From assembly GCF_019448255.1 (NCBI RefSeq), contig NZ_CP080410.1, forward strand, positions 1,240,001 through 1,304,000: a DNA stretch of 64,000 bases, given 5' to 3'. A model generated the notes under the pieces. The model saw nothing but the letters and a program-made list of their open reading frames with translations, was not told the origin of the DNA and searched no databases. The stretch is from Qipengyuania flava. Its GTDB lineage: Bacteria; Pseudomonadota; Alphaproteobacteria; Sphingomonadales; Sphingomonadaceae. Both the position numbers and the translations under genes were made by a program. Shown here piece after piece: positions 8,865 to 18,280 of this stretch. Each line of letters starts with the position of its first letter. The stretch's first letter is position 1.

Positions 8865-9278
8865 TTAGCGTTCCACGCCCTTCACCTTGCCCCACTGGCG
8901 CGCGGCGGTGTAGCCGAGGTATCCCGTGCCGAAGAGCGCATAGAGCGGTTCGGGCAGGGCAGCGAGATAGGCGGTCATGCCGCCGCCGATGGCGCGGGCA
9001 GTGATGGGATCGAAGGCCGCGATCACGCCCATTGGCACGCTGAACAGGATCAGCGCATACATAACGTAGAGGAAGCTGGGGCGCGCGCGGCTGGTCCACG
9101 GGTCACCGCTTTTTGCCTCGGCAACGATGGCCGACAGGCGCGCTTCGATCCGGTCGAGTTCCTGCGTGCCTTCGAGCGCGAGGAGCTCCAGCTTGGCGCG
9201 GGCGCGGGCTTCCTTGTCGGGGATGATCTTGTCGAGCAGCGAGGCGATGGGGCCAACGAGCGATTCGAGTAGCGGCAT
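8865..9278 (-). CDS. Holin of gene-transfer-agent type (GTA_holin_3TM-like)
   Basis: 137 residues from ATG 9278, preceded by GGAGA. An amphipathic charged N-terminal half (LLDKIIPDKEARARAKLELLALEG) is followed by a DPWTSRARPSFLYVMYALILF segment and a second hydrophobic stretch near LPEPLYALFGTGYLGYTAARQW. This matches the three-helix holins associated with gene transfer agent release (PF11351 type). The frame stays open to 10355 only because it runs antisense to the next gene. A 13-bp sequence identical to one in front of an Xre/DUF6456 regulator pair lies 34 bases upstream. Confidence 0.85.
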   Translation of the reverse strand: MPLLESLVGPIASLLDKIIPDKEARARAKLELLALEGTQELDRIEARLSAIVAEAKSGDPWTSRARPSFLYVMYALILFSVPMGVIAAFDPITARAIGGGMTAYLAALPEPLYALFGTGYLGYTAARQWGKVKGVER

Positions 9279-9311
9279 AGGGCGTCTCCGGTTTGCGATC
9301 CATCGGAGGAT

Positions 9312-9324
9312 AACCAAATCGGTT
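9312..9324 (-). promoter_or_regulatory. Putative operator upstream of the holin gene
   Basis: On the minus strand the sequence reads AACCGATTTGGTT, an AACC-N5-GGTT inverted repeat. It is identical to the one at 26309-26321 in the Xre/DUF6456 intergenic region. It lies 34 bases upstream of the holin start codon. A TTTCCTACA element sits next to both copies. Binding by the Xre protein is inferred. Confidence 0.55.
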
Positions 9325-9413
9325 CGTGTAGGAAAATGGCGCGTAAAGGGCCGATCCGTGGCTTCGTTGTTCGCCCGGTGGCCGCCTGTTAGCCCCTGCG
9401 AAACGGAGGGCGT

Positions 9414-10844
9414 ATGATGAAGCGAATCGCAACTGCATTCCTCGCAGCGTGTATGGCTGCGCTGGCACCTCAGGCTGCTGCACAGGACGCAGCGCCGCCA
9501 ACGCTGATCATCGGCGCGACCATACTCGAACTGAGCGGAGAGGAGCCCCGCAAGTTGGACGGGCAGGCGGTGCTGGTCGAGGGCGGCGTGATCACGGCTG
9601 TGGGCCCGGTCGGCGAAGTGGACACGCCGGAAGGTGCCCGCATTGTCGATGGCGCAGGTCATACGCTGATGCCGGGCCTCGTCGACATGCACGTCCATGT
9701 CTGGGACGAGGCCGAACTTGGCGCTTATCTCGCAAACGGCGTAACCACGGTCCGCAACATGTCCGGCATGCCGTTCCTGCTTGCGATGGGCGAACGGATC
9801 GAGCGCGGCGAGCTTGCCGGCCCGCGCCTTGTCACCACCGGGCCCATCCTCAACAGTCCCGGCCCCAACGCGCAGCTCAACCACCAGATCGTCGAGGATG
9901 CGGAGGCCGCGCGCGCGGCGGTGCGCTGGCAGCACTCGCAGGGCTTTGGACGGGTGAAGGTCTATTCCAACCTCGGGCGGGAGCCGTTCGAGGCCATCCT
10001 CGCCGAGGCACAAGCGCTGGGTATGCCGGTCACCGGGCATACGGCGGAAGGGCCGCGGGCCGAGGGCGTGCCGGCAACGCGCCCCTTTGCGATTCCCTTC
10101 GAGTTCTCTCTCAAAGCCGGTTTCGAGACCATCGAGCATGTGGAATCGATCGTGTGGCACGGGCTGCGCAATCGGCAGGATGAGGATGCCGCGCGTGAGC
10201 TTGCGCGCCGCATCGCTGCATCGGGAGTGCCGGTCGACGCGACGTTGATCGCTTTCGAAAACCTCGCCCGGATCGCTGACACGAAGGGCGCGCACCTTTC
10301 TCGCGAGGGCACCGACCGGCTGAACCCCTTCATCGGCGCGACCGAGACCGAGCAATTCGAACGCTGGTCGAACGAAGACGCGGAGCGCGCCAAGGCCGAT
10401 GCGGGGTTCTACCGGCGCTTCACCGGCATGCTGGCTGAAGAAGGTGCGCTGATCGTGGCGGGTTCGGACGCCGGGATTGCGACCAATATCCCAGGCGTTT
10501 CACTGCACGACGAGCTCGACTTCCTGATGGAGGCCGGGCTCGAGCCCTTCGCCGTTCTGCGCGCGGCCACGATCTTGCCGGCACGGATCCTCGCAGCGGA
10601 CCAAACGGCTGGTCAGATTGCACCGGGACAGCGGGCAGACCTGTTGCTGGTTGAAGGCGACCCGCTTGCGGATATTGCAGTGCTGCGCCAGCCTGCCGCG
10701 GTGATCGCAAATGGGCGGCTTTACACGCGCGACGATATTGCAGGATTGTGGGCATCGGCGTCACGCACCGACCCTGCGCGCACGCAGCAAAACGTGCTCG
10801 CCGCAATGGCCCAGCAGGGTACGGAAATCCCACTTGGAGAGTGA
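9414..10844 (+). CDS. Exported metal-dependent amidohydrolase (imidazolonepropionase-like)
   Basis: 476 residues with a signal peptide (MMKRIATAFLAACMAALAPQAAAQ). The amidohydrolase fold ligands are visible: HVHVW in strand 1, a Lys in GRVKVYS, TGHTAEG, IEHVES and the Asp in AGSDAGI. These place it in the subtype I binuclear-metal group, often prolidase or carboxypeptidase-like enzymes that act on dipeptides. The substrate cannot be predicted. Two ATG codons (9414 and 9417) stand in tandem after CGGAGGG. A second exported amidohydrolase is at 29273-30832. Confidence 0.9.
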   Translation: MMKRIATAFLAACMAALAPQAAAQDAAPPTLIIGATILELSGEEPRKLDGQAVLVEGGVITAVGPVGEVDTPEGARIVDGAGHTLMPGLVDMHVHVWDEAELGAYLANGVTTVRNMSGMPFLLAMGERIERGELAGPRLVTTGPILNSPGPNAQLNHQIVEDAEAARAAVRWQHSQGFGRVKVYSNLGREPFEAILAEAQALGMPVTGHTAEGPRAEGVPATRPFAIPFEFSLKAGFETIEHVESIVWHGLRNRQDEDAARELARRIAASGVPVDATLIAFENLARIADTKGAHLSREGTDRLNPFIGATETEQFERWSNEDAERAKADAGFYRRFTGMLAEEGALIVAGSDAGIATNIPGVSLHDELDFLMEAGLEPFAVLRAATILPARILAADQTAGQIAPGQRADLLLVEGDPLADIAVLRQPAAVIANGRLYTRDDIAGLWASASRTDPARTQQNVLAAMAQQGTEIPLGE

Positions 10845-11013
10845 GACCCCTGCCTGCGCCGAACAGCGCTTGCAAACATGCAGCAGCTGGGCGTCCGCTC
10901 TATCGAGCCTCCCTACAGCTTTCGTCGTTCGACGCGGCGTGGTCTTCTTGTGGCAAACTGCAAGGCATGTGTCGAACCTGCCTTCCGCACCGTCAACCTA
11001 GCTTCCTGAAGAT

Positions 11014-13101
11014 CTACATGACGACCAACCGTACACGGAGGCTAAAGGAGGAAGAGGGCAACAACTGCCCGCTTGGTCGCACTCGAAAGTCGCTGATCGC
11101 ACTGTCGCAACCATCGACATCCAAGCTCGGGGAATACCCCCATGTCGCCCCATTGTCAGACGAAAATTCTAGATCGTCAGTCGTATCACTGAGGCTTCCG
11201 TAGGAGTAAGTGAGTCCCGAAGATGGGCTCCCAACGTCGAACAAGATCGGCCCTGTCCCAGCGCCACCTAGTTCATTTAAGCAGACTTTTGCGTCTACAG
11301 GAGCGTTGTCTACAACGGCAACCGTATCAGCGTCAGTCGGCTCGTCACCGTTGTTGCTTACGGTGATCAGGTATTCCACTAGCGCTCCCGGAATGGCCTT
11401 GGGGTTGCTCGAGCCATTTACCGGGTCGGAAATGATCGAGCTGATCTTCGTCACGCTAAGGGTCGTATACGGGAGGCAATAGGCGATGTCGTGGATTGCG
11501 ATGCCCTGCTGGCCGGGATCGGCCGGCGCGGCGCTGTGATTGCCGTATGTGATGACCACGGTATCGACCTTGCCGGAAAAGGTGACGACGAGATTGCCGC
11601 GTCCGCTGTCGCTGTCTGCGGCCAGATCGCCAAACGCCTCGTTTCCCGAAACGTAGTTGGTATTGCCGTTGGTCAGGGTCGGCAGGATGGTCGATCCGCT
11701 CGAGCTGCCGGTGACCACGACCCGGTCGGCAAACTGGTTGGCGCCGTAATCGACATCGAAAATCGTGAATTGCAGCCCGTCGAACGCGCGGGGCAGGGAA
11801 ATCGTCACGGTGACGGCGCCGCTCTGGCTGGCCTGATTCGACAGGATCCCAAGACTTTCCTCGGCCGGAGACAGCCCGCCCGTAAAGACGCTTTGCTGGG
11901 TCGGCGATTGCCCGCCGAACGTCGCGTTGTTGATATAGGCACCGTCGTTCGACAGGCTGAAATCGATCTGACCGAAGCTGCCCAGAGCATACTGCCCGCT
12001 CGTGCTGCCGGCAGTCCAGCTCACCGAAGGGTCGTCCCAGTCGAACAGACCCGAACCGTTCAGGCAGTTGAGCGTCGGCGCAATGCCGGCGACCCGTCCG
12101 GTTTGCACGGTCAGGCTGGCGCTGTCGTAGTCGTCTTCGCTTGTCGCTCCGTTTCCCGGAGTGGAATCGCTATCGGTCACGCCGCTTGTCGAAATCTCGG
12201 CCGTGTTCGTGATCACCGTTCCAGCCGAAGCCGAGATTTCAGCGGTCAGGTTGATCGTCGCGCTGTCACCCGGAGCGAGATCGGGCACAGTCCATACACC
12301 ACTGGTGGACGAATAGCTGCCCGCCCCGGATGAGGAGACGAAAGTGAGCGAAGCGGGAAGGCTGTCCTGCACCGTAACGCCTGTCGCGGTCTGTGTGGAC
12401 GGCGAGGAGTTGGTGACAGTCAGCTGGTAGCTGACAATCCCGCCGTTGACAGGATCCGAACTTACGATTGCTTTCGACAGCGATAGGTCCGCAAAATTTG
12501 CAGGGACCGAGGTCAGGGAAAGGTCTGCACGCCGGAAGGAGCCGTCGTCGGCGCTTGGGTAGGTGTCGCAAATCTCGAGCCGCCAGGTCCCGGCGCTGTC
12601 GAGCCCCGAAAAGCCCGATAGGGGCGCGTTCGGAACGAAGGTGTGCTGGTAAGGCGGCGCCGTCGACGAGTGACTGGTCGTGCCCGTGTCCGTGTTGACC
12701 GTTTGCGTACCGCTGTCGTCCAGCAGGACGTTGAAATTGTCGCCGCTTATGTTGGCGCCGCCCGAAGGATCGCCGTCAACAAGCTGAACGCGCGTCCCGT
12801 CAGGTGCCTGGAGCGTGATCCTTATGTCGCCGCGCCAGGAATGAGTAGCCAGAACGCCCAAATTCACATCGGCAACGGTAAAGCTGCTGCCGACGGTGAA
12901 ATTGCGCACCAGCGGCGCGGTGCAAGTCGTTGTTCCGCTGATGGTGCCTGTAGTCGTGTTGGTATAGGTGGTCGTCGTCTGGGCAATGGCCGGTGCAGCG
13001 AGAATGGCAGCGCAAAGCAGAACCAGCAACCGCGCTGCGCGCACGATTGCGCTCGATACGAGAGGATCGGCCTGGGTCATGCTTGTCGAATAGAAAAACA
13101 T
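11014..13101 (-). CDS. Secreted DUF11 protein with P-domain (operon gene 5)
   Basis: 695 residues with an N-terminal signal region (RLLVLLCAAILAAPAIAQ). Residues ~50-200 resemble a proprotein-convertase P-domain (THSWRGDIRITLQAPDGTRV, then GTWRLEICDTYPSADDG). Residues ~205-330 form a DUF11 Ig-like domain (LSKAIVSSDPVNGGIVSYQLTV). A middle part of unknown type follows, then a last DUF11-like domain with ISSIISDPVNGSSNPKAIPG, nearly the same as in the protein at 18281-19321. It has no membrane anchor. It starts 42 bases after the barrel protein gene ends. ATG 13080 is an alternative start. Likely a surface or extracellular structural protein. Confidence 0.8.
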   Translation of the reverse strand: MFFYSTSMTQADPLVSSAIVRAARLLVLLCAAILAAPAIAQTTTTYTNTTTGTISGTTTCTAPLVRNFTVGSSFTVADVNLGVLATHSWRGDIRITLQAPDGTRVQLVDGDPSGGANISGDNFNVLLDDSGTQTVNTDTGTTSHSSTAPPYQHTFVPNAPLSGFSGLDSAGTWRLEICDTYPSADDGSFRRADLSLTSVPANFADLSLSKAIVSSDPVNGGIVSYQLTVTNSSPSTQTATGVTVQDSLPASLTFVSSSGAGSYSSTSGVWTVPDLAPGDSATINLTAEISASAGTVITNTAEISTSGVTDSDSTPGNGATSEDDYDSASLTVQTGRVAGIAPTLNCLNGSGLFDWDDPSVSWTAGSTSGQYALGSFGQIDFSLSNDGAYINNATFGGQSPTQQSVFTGGLSPAEESLGILSNQASQSGAVTVTISLPRAFDGLQFTIFDVDYGANQFADRVVVTGSSSGSTILPTLTNGNTNYVSGNEAFGDLAADSDSGRGNLVVTFSGKVDTVVITYGNHSAAPADPGQQGIAIHDIAYCLPYTTLSVTKISSIISDPVNGSSNPKAIPGALVEYLITVSNNGDEPTDADTVAVVDNAPVDAKVCLNELGGAGTGPILFDVGSPSSGLTYSYGSLSDTTDDLEFSSDNGATWGYSPSLDVDGCDSAISDFRVRPSGQLLPSSSFSLRVRLVVM

Positions 13102-13102
13102 G

Positions 13103-13118
13103 GTTAACAGCCGGTTAG
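13103..13118 (-). promoter_or_regulatory. CtrA-like site (CTAA-N7-TTAAC)
   Basis: The minus strand reads CTAACCGGCTGTTAAC, directly in front of ATG 13101. It differs by one base from the CtrA consensus TTAA-N7-TTAAC. It could add cell-cycle control for the last gene of the operon. Motifs this short occur by chance. Confidence 0.25.
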
Positions 13119-13143
13119 GTTGAAGGAGATGGGTAGCACCGGC

Positions 13144-16100
13144 TTAATGCCGGCTCAAACCAAGGAAGCCGAAACTTCCGGCATCGAACTTGATACGCAC
13201 CGAAGCGAAGAAGCCCTTGTCCGTTTCGCGCGCGGCCGAGAAATCCTCGTCGCGGAAACCGTCGATGTTGTAGCCGACGGTTACCAGCGCATCTTTGCTT
13301 GGAGCAAAACCGATATGCGGTCCGAAGGCGAATCTGGTCACGCCGTCTTCGATCCCCGTGCGGACGGTGCCGCGTGCCCCGATTTCGAAGCGCTCGCCGA
13401 GGCCGATCTTCGCATCGAGACCGGCCATCAGCGTGGTCGCCGCGTAATCGAAGCCCTCGAACTGGTCGAAATTGTGCCGTACGCCGAGGAAGAGGCCAAA
13501 TTCGTGCCGGCGGACCAGGCGATCATTGGCATCGCGGCCGTTCGGCGAGAAATTGGTGGAGAGGCTGCCGATCAGTCGGCGCGAGCTCGCATCGCCATCG
13601 ACCAGCAGCGCGGTGCGCCCGGCAGGCCCGGTTTCGCCCGCTACCGCGCCGGTCACCGTGTCGCTGCGGAATTCGAGCTTGCCGAGAAAGGCAAAGGCCG
13701 CTCCGGCGGGACGATGCGCCAGCGCGATCGCCGCATCGGCGATTTCGGTGCGTGTGCCGTTTTCGGCCTTGGCCTCGGTCCAGGTGAAACCGCTGCCGAC
13801 AATGCTGCCTTCGCCGAGCTGGCGGATCGCGCCGACGGTCACGCCCTTGCGGTCGGCGAATTCGCCGTCGCGGTACTCGGCGCGGGCGGTCGCGCTCCAG
13901 CGGTCCTTGCGCCAGGCAAGGCCGAGTGTTGCCGCGGTGAAATCCTCGAACGCCGTGCCGCCCGGACCGAACTGGCCGCCGCTGGCGACGGGCTGCGCGG
14001 GGTTGACGATATCGCTGGTGGGGCCACCGCCTCCAAGGGTGCGGTTGCCGTCCAGAGTGGCGTCCACGGTAAGGTTCTGCGAGATCGCGAAGGACTGGCT
14101 GAGGCCGAAAGCGGCGAAGGATCGGTTGCCCGCCTCGCCAATGTCCTGCTTGCCAAGCGTGGTCACTGCCTTGGCGCCGGTCCATGGGGTGATTTCGAAG
14201 CCGGCCTTGATCGTCCGCGCGTCGATGTCGGCTCCGTCGGCGATCTCGTAGACGCCGATCAGTCGCACGCTTTCCGTCAGCGCAAAGCGCGCGCCGAAGC
14301 GATGACGAGCCGGAAGATCGACCGATTCCGCCTGGTCCAGCGCGATGCTGGTCGAGGCGCTCAGTTCGAGCTTGTTGTCGAACAGGCGCTGGGTGACGCC
14401 GCCTTCGAGGACGGTCGAGCTGTTGCGCGAACCATCGGCGAGGCGATCGTTGAAGTGGCTGATGCCGATCCGCAGATCGGTCTTTTGCGTCGTGTAGCCC
14501 AGCTGGACCTGCGCTGCCCGGCGGCGACCGGGGTCGGTGCGGCTGTCGTCCTGCCACAGGCTGGCAACGACCGAGAGTTTGTCGTTCAGCTTGAGGCGCG
14601 AATCGACGCCCAGCTTGCGGCGACCGAGTTCGGCACCGTTCTGCTGGCCTACCCCGTAGTCGGCGTCGAGCGAACGGGCGTAGGCGATGATATCGAGCGA
14701 ACCGGTCTGGTGCTGGGCTTCGACCAGCCATCCGGTCGAAACCGTCCCGCTGCGGCGGCTGGCGGCCACTTCGCCGCGGATCTCGGTGTGGCTGCCAACA
14801 CGCGCGCGAACGTCGATCACGCCCATGGTGGTGCGCGCACCGTCGCCCTTGTCGGTGACGGCCGTCGCGCCGACGCGGAAGGCGTCGCCCTTGCTCGACC
14901 ACTCGGCGCGGAGGCCTGCGTTGAGCTTGCCGTCGGCGAGGCTGTCGACTTCGTATTCGACCACGATGAACTGCGGGTTGAGGTCGAAATCGCGGCTCAG
15001 GATCGGCTGCTTGAAGGTGATGGTGCCCGAGAGCAGGTCAATATCGTAGTCAATAAAGCGCACCAGCTCGCGGCTGGAGACGATGATCTCCGAACGGAAG
15101 CGGTCACGCACTTCCAGCGTGACCTGTTCACTGTTGGCGACGATGGCGCGGCTCGAAAGCGCGTAGGGGCCGGTAATGCCCGCGCCCTGGATTTCGTCGC
15201 GCCGGAAACGCGTGGCGATTTCGGCGGCAAAGCCCTGCGCGCGGACCTTGCCGAGCCGCGCTTCGGCCTTCACGCCGGTGGCGGTCCGGTTGTAGCGGCC
15301 AAGCCGGGTCTGGTCGAAACCGGTCTCGAAATCGCCGTAGAGGGCGTAGAAGGTCGCGGTTTCGATGCGGACATAGAGTTTTTCGCGCGATGCGGCGTCG
15401 AACCGGCGGCTCGAGCCATCGCCGAAGACCGTGTAGTAGGCATCGGGATCGAGCGTGCCGAGAATGCGCTGGTCGTCGGCCTGCTTGGCGCTGTCGTAGG
15501 CGAGGGTGACGAGGTACTTTCCGAGCACGCGGCCCTTGGCGTAGAGCGCCACGCGTGCCTCGTCGCCAAGATCGCTGTCGAAGCGCCCATCGCGCTCCAT
15601 CGCGTCGGCCACCGTGCGTGCACCAACGGACCCTTCCACGAGGCCGATTACCGTCCATTCGATATCGCCGGGCTCGATCCAGCCTTCCAACTGCTGCTCG
15701 CGCTGGATCTCGCCATCATTGAACCGGAAGGTCAGCCGCAGCGAGCCGCTGACCATGGTCGGTGCGAGTTCGATAAGCGCGATGCCGTCGTTGCCCTTGA
15801 CGGTCCAGCGGGCCGAGGCCGGGGCGAGGCCAGTTAGCTGGCTGAGCTGCTGGCGCTCGAGCTGTTCGGCGCTCTGGTAAGGCGCGCTCAGGGTAAACTC
15901 GCCGGCCACGCCTTCGCGAAGCGGGCGGTTGTTGCGGTCGAGAACACGCACGGCGATCACCGGCCGCGTGCGCCCGTCGGCGACGAGGTTGGAAAGTTCG
16001 GGGACCAGTTCGACCTTGGCGGGTTGGGTCGTGAAGAACACTTCGCGCTCGAACGTCTTGCCGACTTCGCCGAAGCTGTTGATGACATCGGCGCTGAGAA

Positions 16101-18255
16101 CGGTGCGCGCGTTTTCCAGCGGGACGCCGCGCCACAGGCTGACCGCGTAGCGACCCTTTTCCGGCTCGCGCGTACCCTCGAAATTCAGTCCGCTGACTTC
16201 TTCGCCATCGACACGCAGCACTACCTTCTGGCCCTTGCGGTGGCGGATGGCCACGCGAACGGCAGGCGCGCGCGGGTTGTGGCCGATTTCCGGCGTCAGG
16301 AAGCCGTCCTCGCCGTCTCCCATGGCAATCCAGTCGGTGGTCGCAGGAGCGCGGTCTGCCTCGGGGGCGGCCGTCTCGCGGGTGGGGCCTTCCGGATTGG
16401 AGTCATCGAGCGGCTTGCTCTGCTCGATGGCGGGCAGAGCGTCGGCGGGGATGCGGGCGTGGAAATCGGCGACAGCAAGCGAGCCGCCCTGGCCGATGAC
16501 GAAGCGCGAGATGGCGCTGCCGGCGCTGCGTGTGTCGCGGTGGCAGTCCACGAAGCGGCCGCCTTCTGGCAGCGTCATGGGCGAGGCCTGGACGACGTGC
16601 GTGCCGGGTACGACACCCTCGAAATGATAGCGTCCCTCCGCATCGGTCAGCGCGAAGCTGCCGTCTTCCAGCATGACGCGCACGCCGGGGATGCCCACGC
16701 GGCCGGCGGTCTGCGAGCAGTCACCTGCGGTCACGCGGCCGATGATCGTCATGCGGTTGGCAATAGCCTCACGCTCGATCTCGACACTGGTGCCCGTCGT
16801 TGTCTCCCGGCCGAGGGAATCGCGCGCGGTAGCACGGTTTTCCGCATCACCCGGAGGCGCATCGGGCCGCACCAGCATGGCATAAGTGACTTTGCGGGCC
16901 TGGCCCGCCTCGATATCGCCGAGCGCGATGGTGAGCGTGCGCCCGTCCGCCGATGGGGTGGCAGCGTCGCCGGCAGGCTCGCCGTCGATGCGCACGGTGT
17001 CGCGGCGCAGGCGCAGCCAGCGCGACGGCGTATCGACGAGCACCACGTCCCGCTTGGCGCGGCTGTCCACGTTGCGCGCCGTGATCGTGTAAAAGACAAC
17101 ATCGCCGGGTTCGGCCGAGGCGCGAGAGGCTGTTTTGGTAAGGTTGACGGTCAGGCCCGGGCGGTCGACCGGAATGTCGATCCGGAGCGGGGTCTGGTCG
17201 ACAAGGTCGAAGCGATCACCGAACGAACCGGCGGTGACGACATAGTCCGTCCCGTCCGGTCGCAGTACCGTCTCGAGCTGCTGCGGCGTCGCGACGGAGG
17301 GGGCCGAATAGGGTGCGGGTGGTTCGACGACCAGGCGGTAGCCGCCAAGAGCCGTCAGTGGGAACCAGAACTCCCCGGCGTTCATGGGGTAGGCGTTGCC
17401 TGCCCCGTCCGTGATCGGCTGTCCGGAGATGACCGAGGACGGCCAGGCGGTCTGGCCGTCTTCCGCGAACACCGTGGCCGGCTGGCCGGTCACCGCATCG
17501 ACCAGGGTCACGCGCGCGCCGTCGACTTCTTCCCCCGTTTCGCTGTCGAAGACGACCCCGAAAGGGTCGGCCAGGACGTTCACGTTGGCGCTGATGATAA
17601 TGCGCGGGCTGCCCGGCGGCGAAACTTCGATATCGATGGTCCCGCCATCGATCACCCCGAGGCGGCAATCGAGCTCCGTGGGTGCAGGAGGCGTGCGGTG
17701 GGTCACGATCTGGCCCACAAAGGTGCCCGTGTTCTCGCCCGTCTCGAAAATGGTCAGCTTTTCGCGGTCACCCGCGCTGCTGCGGATCGTCACGTCCAGC
17801 CGGTCGATGGCCTCGGGATCGACATTGGCGGGGTGCACGATGACTTCGAAGACGATTGACCCGCCCGGTGCCACTTTGTCCGCGTTTTCCACCACGGCCG
17901 TGACGATGCGACTTGGGTCGAGCCCCGTCTGCGCAGCACCGGTCTGCGATGCCGGTGCCTGCGCGAGTGCCCCGGCCAGCGGATCGCTGTCCGGCCCACA
18001 CAGGGGAGGGCGGTAAGCAATGCCCGTCCCGGGGCCGGGGGTAGGGCGATAGACGGTTATTATGGGATCGGTGCGATCGATTTCGAGCGACACCAGGTTG
18101 GAAACGCCGGAGTATTCTTTGCCGTCGAAGGTCCAGCTGGCTTGCGCGATGTTGTCGACCGTTTGCGCACGGGTTTCCGCGCCAGACACGACAATCGGCA
18201 GCAACGCTACGAAGAGCGCTGCTGCCAAAAGCCGGAAAGGAAAGCGGAAACTCAC
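13144..18255 (-). CDS. Giant DUF11/invasin-like outer-membrane barrel protein (operon gene 4)
   Basis: 1703 residues. A signal peptide is followed by a short module (VDNIAQASWTFDGKEYSGVS) shared with sister proteins. A DUF11 domain lies near residues 365-480 (LTVNLTKTASRASAEPGDVVFY). A carboxypeptidase-regulatory/SdrD-B-like fold lies near 515-560 (GIPGVRVMLEDGSFALTDAEG). An invasin-type Ig domain lies near 750-810 (VADGRTRPVIAVRVLDRNNRP). From ~910 to the end the sequence is made of alternating amphipathic strands and ends in GSFGFLGLSRH, which I read as an outer-membrane beta-barrel. It includes ELVRFIDYDIDLLSGTITF. The protein may anchor or export the four smaller secreted proteins of the operon. 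There is no plug or TonB box, so it is not an ordinary TonB receptor. Confidence 0.85.
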   Translation of the reverse strand: MSFRFPFRLLAAALFVALLPIVVSGAETRAQTVDNIAQASWTFDGKEYSGVSNLVSLEIDRTDPIITVYRPTPGPGTGIAYRPPLCGPDSDPLAGALAQAPASQTGAAQTGLDPSRIVTAVVENADKVAPGGSIVFEVIVHPANVDPEAIDRLDVTIRSSAGDREKLTIFETGENTGTFVGQIVTHRTPPAPTELDCRLGVIDGGTIDIEVSPPGSPRIIISANVNVLADPFGVVFDSETGEEVDGARVTLVDAVTGQPATVFAEDGQTAWPSSVISGQPITDGAGNAYPMNAGEFWFPLTALGGYRLVVEPPAPYSAPSVATPQQLETVLRPDGTDYVVTAGSFGDRFDLVDQTPLRIDIPVDRPGLTVNLTKTASRASAEPGDVVFYTITARNVDSRAKRDVVLVDTPSRWLRLRRDTVRIDGEPAGDAATPSADGRTLTIALGDIEAGQARKVTYAMLVRPDAPPGDAENRATARDSLGRETTTGTSVEIEREAIANRMTIIGRVTAGDCSQTAGRVGIPGVRVMLEDGSFALTDAEGRYHFEGVVPGTHVVQASPMTLPEGGRFVDCHRDTRSAGSAISRFVIGQGGSLAVADFHARIPADALPAIEQSKPLDDSNPEGPTRETAAPEADRAPATTDWIAMGDGEDGFLTPEIGHNPRAPAVRVAIRHRKGQKVVLRVDGEEVSGLNFEGTREPEKGRYAVSLWRGVPLENARTVLSADVINSFGEVGKTFEREVFFTTQPAKVELVPELSNLVADGRTRPVIAVRVLDRNNRPLREGVAGEFTLSAPYQSAEQLERQQLSQLTGLAPASARWTVKGNDGIALIELAPTMVSGSLRLTFRFNDGEIQREQQLEGWIEPGDIEWTVIGLVEGSVGARTVADAMERDGRFDSDLGDEARVALYAKGRVLGKYLVTLAYDSAKQADDQRILGTLDPDAYYTVFGDGSSRRFDAASREKLYVRIETATFYALYGDFETGFDQTRLGRYNRTATGVKAEARLGKVRAQGFAAEIATRFRRDEIQGAGITGPYALSSRAIVANSEQVTLEVRDRFRSEIIVSSRELVRFIDYDIDLLSGTITFKQPILSRDFDLNPQFIVVEYEVDSLADGKLNAGLRAEWSSKGDAFRVGATAVTDKGDGARTTMGVIDVRARVGSHTEIRGEVAASRRSGTVSTGWLVEAQHQTGSLDIIAYARSLDADYGVGQQNGAELGRRKLGVDSRLKLNDKLSVVASLWQDDSRTDPGRRRAAQVQLGYTTQKTDLRIGISHFNDRLADGSRNSSTVLEGGVTQRLFDNKLELSASTSIALDQAESVDLPARHRFGARFALTESVRLIGVYEIADGADIDARTIKAGFEITPWTGAKAVTTLGKQDIGEAGNRSFAAFGLSQSFAISQNLTVDATLDGNRTLGGGGPTSDIVNPAQPVASGGQFGPGGTAFEDFTAATLGLAWRKDRWSATARAEYRDGEFADRKGVTVGAIRQLGEGSIVGSGFTWTEAKAENGTRTEIADAAIALAHRPAGAAFAFLGKLEFRSDTVTGAVAGETGPAGRTALLVDGDASSRRLIGSLSTNFSPNGRDANDRLVRRHEFGLFLGVRHNFDQFEGFDYAATTLMAGLDAKIGLGERFEIGARGTVRTGIEDGVTRFAFGPHIGFAPSKDALVTVGYNIDGFRDEDFSAARETDKGFFASVRIKFDAGSFGFLGLSRH

Positions 18256-18280
18256 AGCTTTCGGAAGGAAGCTGTGTCGA

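Noticed and set aside
10711..11203. Two frames in the gap after the amidohydrolase
   Set aside because: They start inside the amidohydrolase gene and end inside the DUF11 gene; there is no ribosome site and no family similarity.
13120..15837. A 905-codon open frame on the plus strand
   Set aside because: It is antisense to the 1703-residue barrel protein gene; its composition (Ala, Arg, Gly, Asp) is that of a mirror frame in GC-rich DNA.
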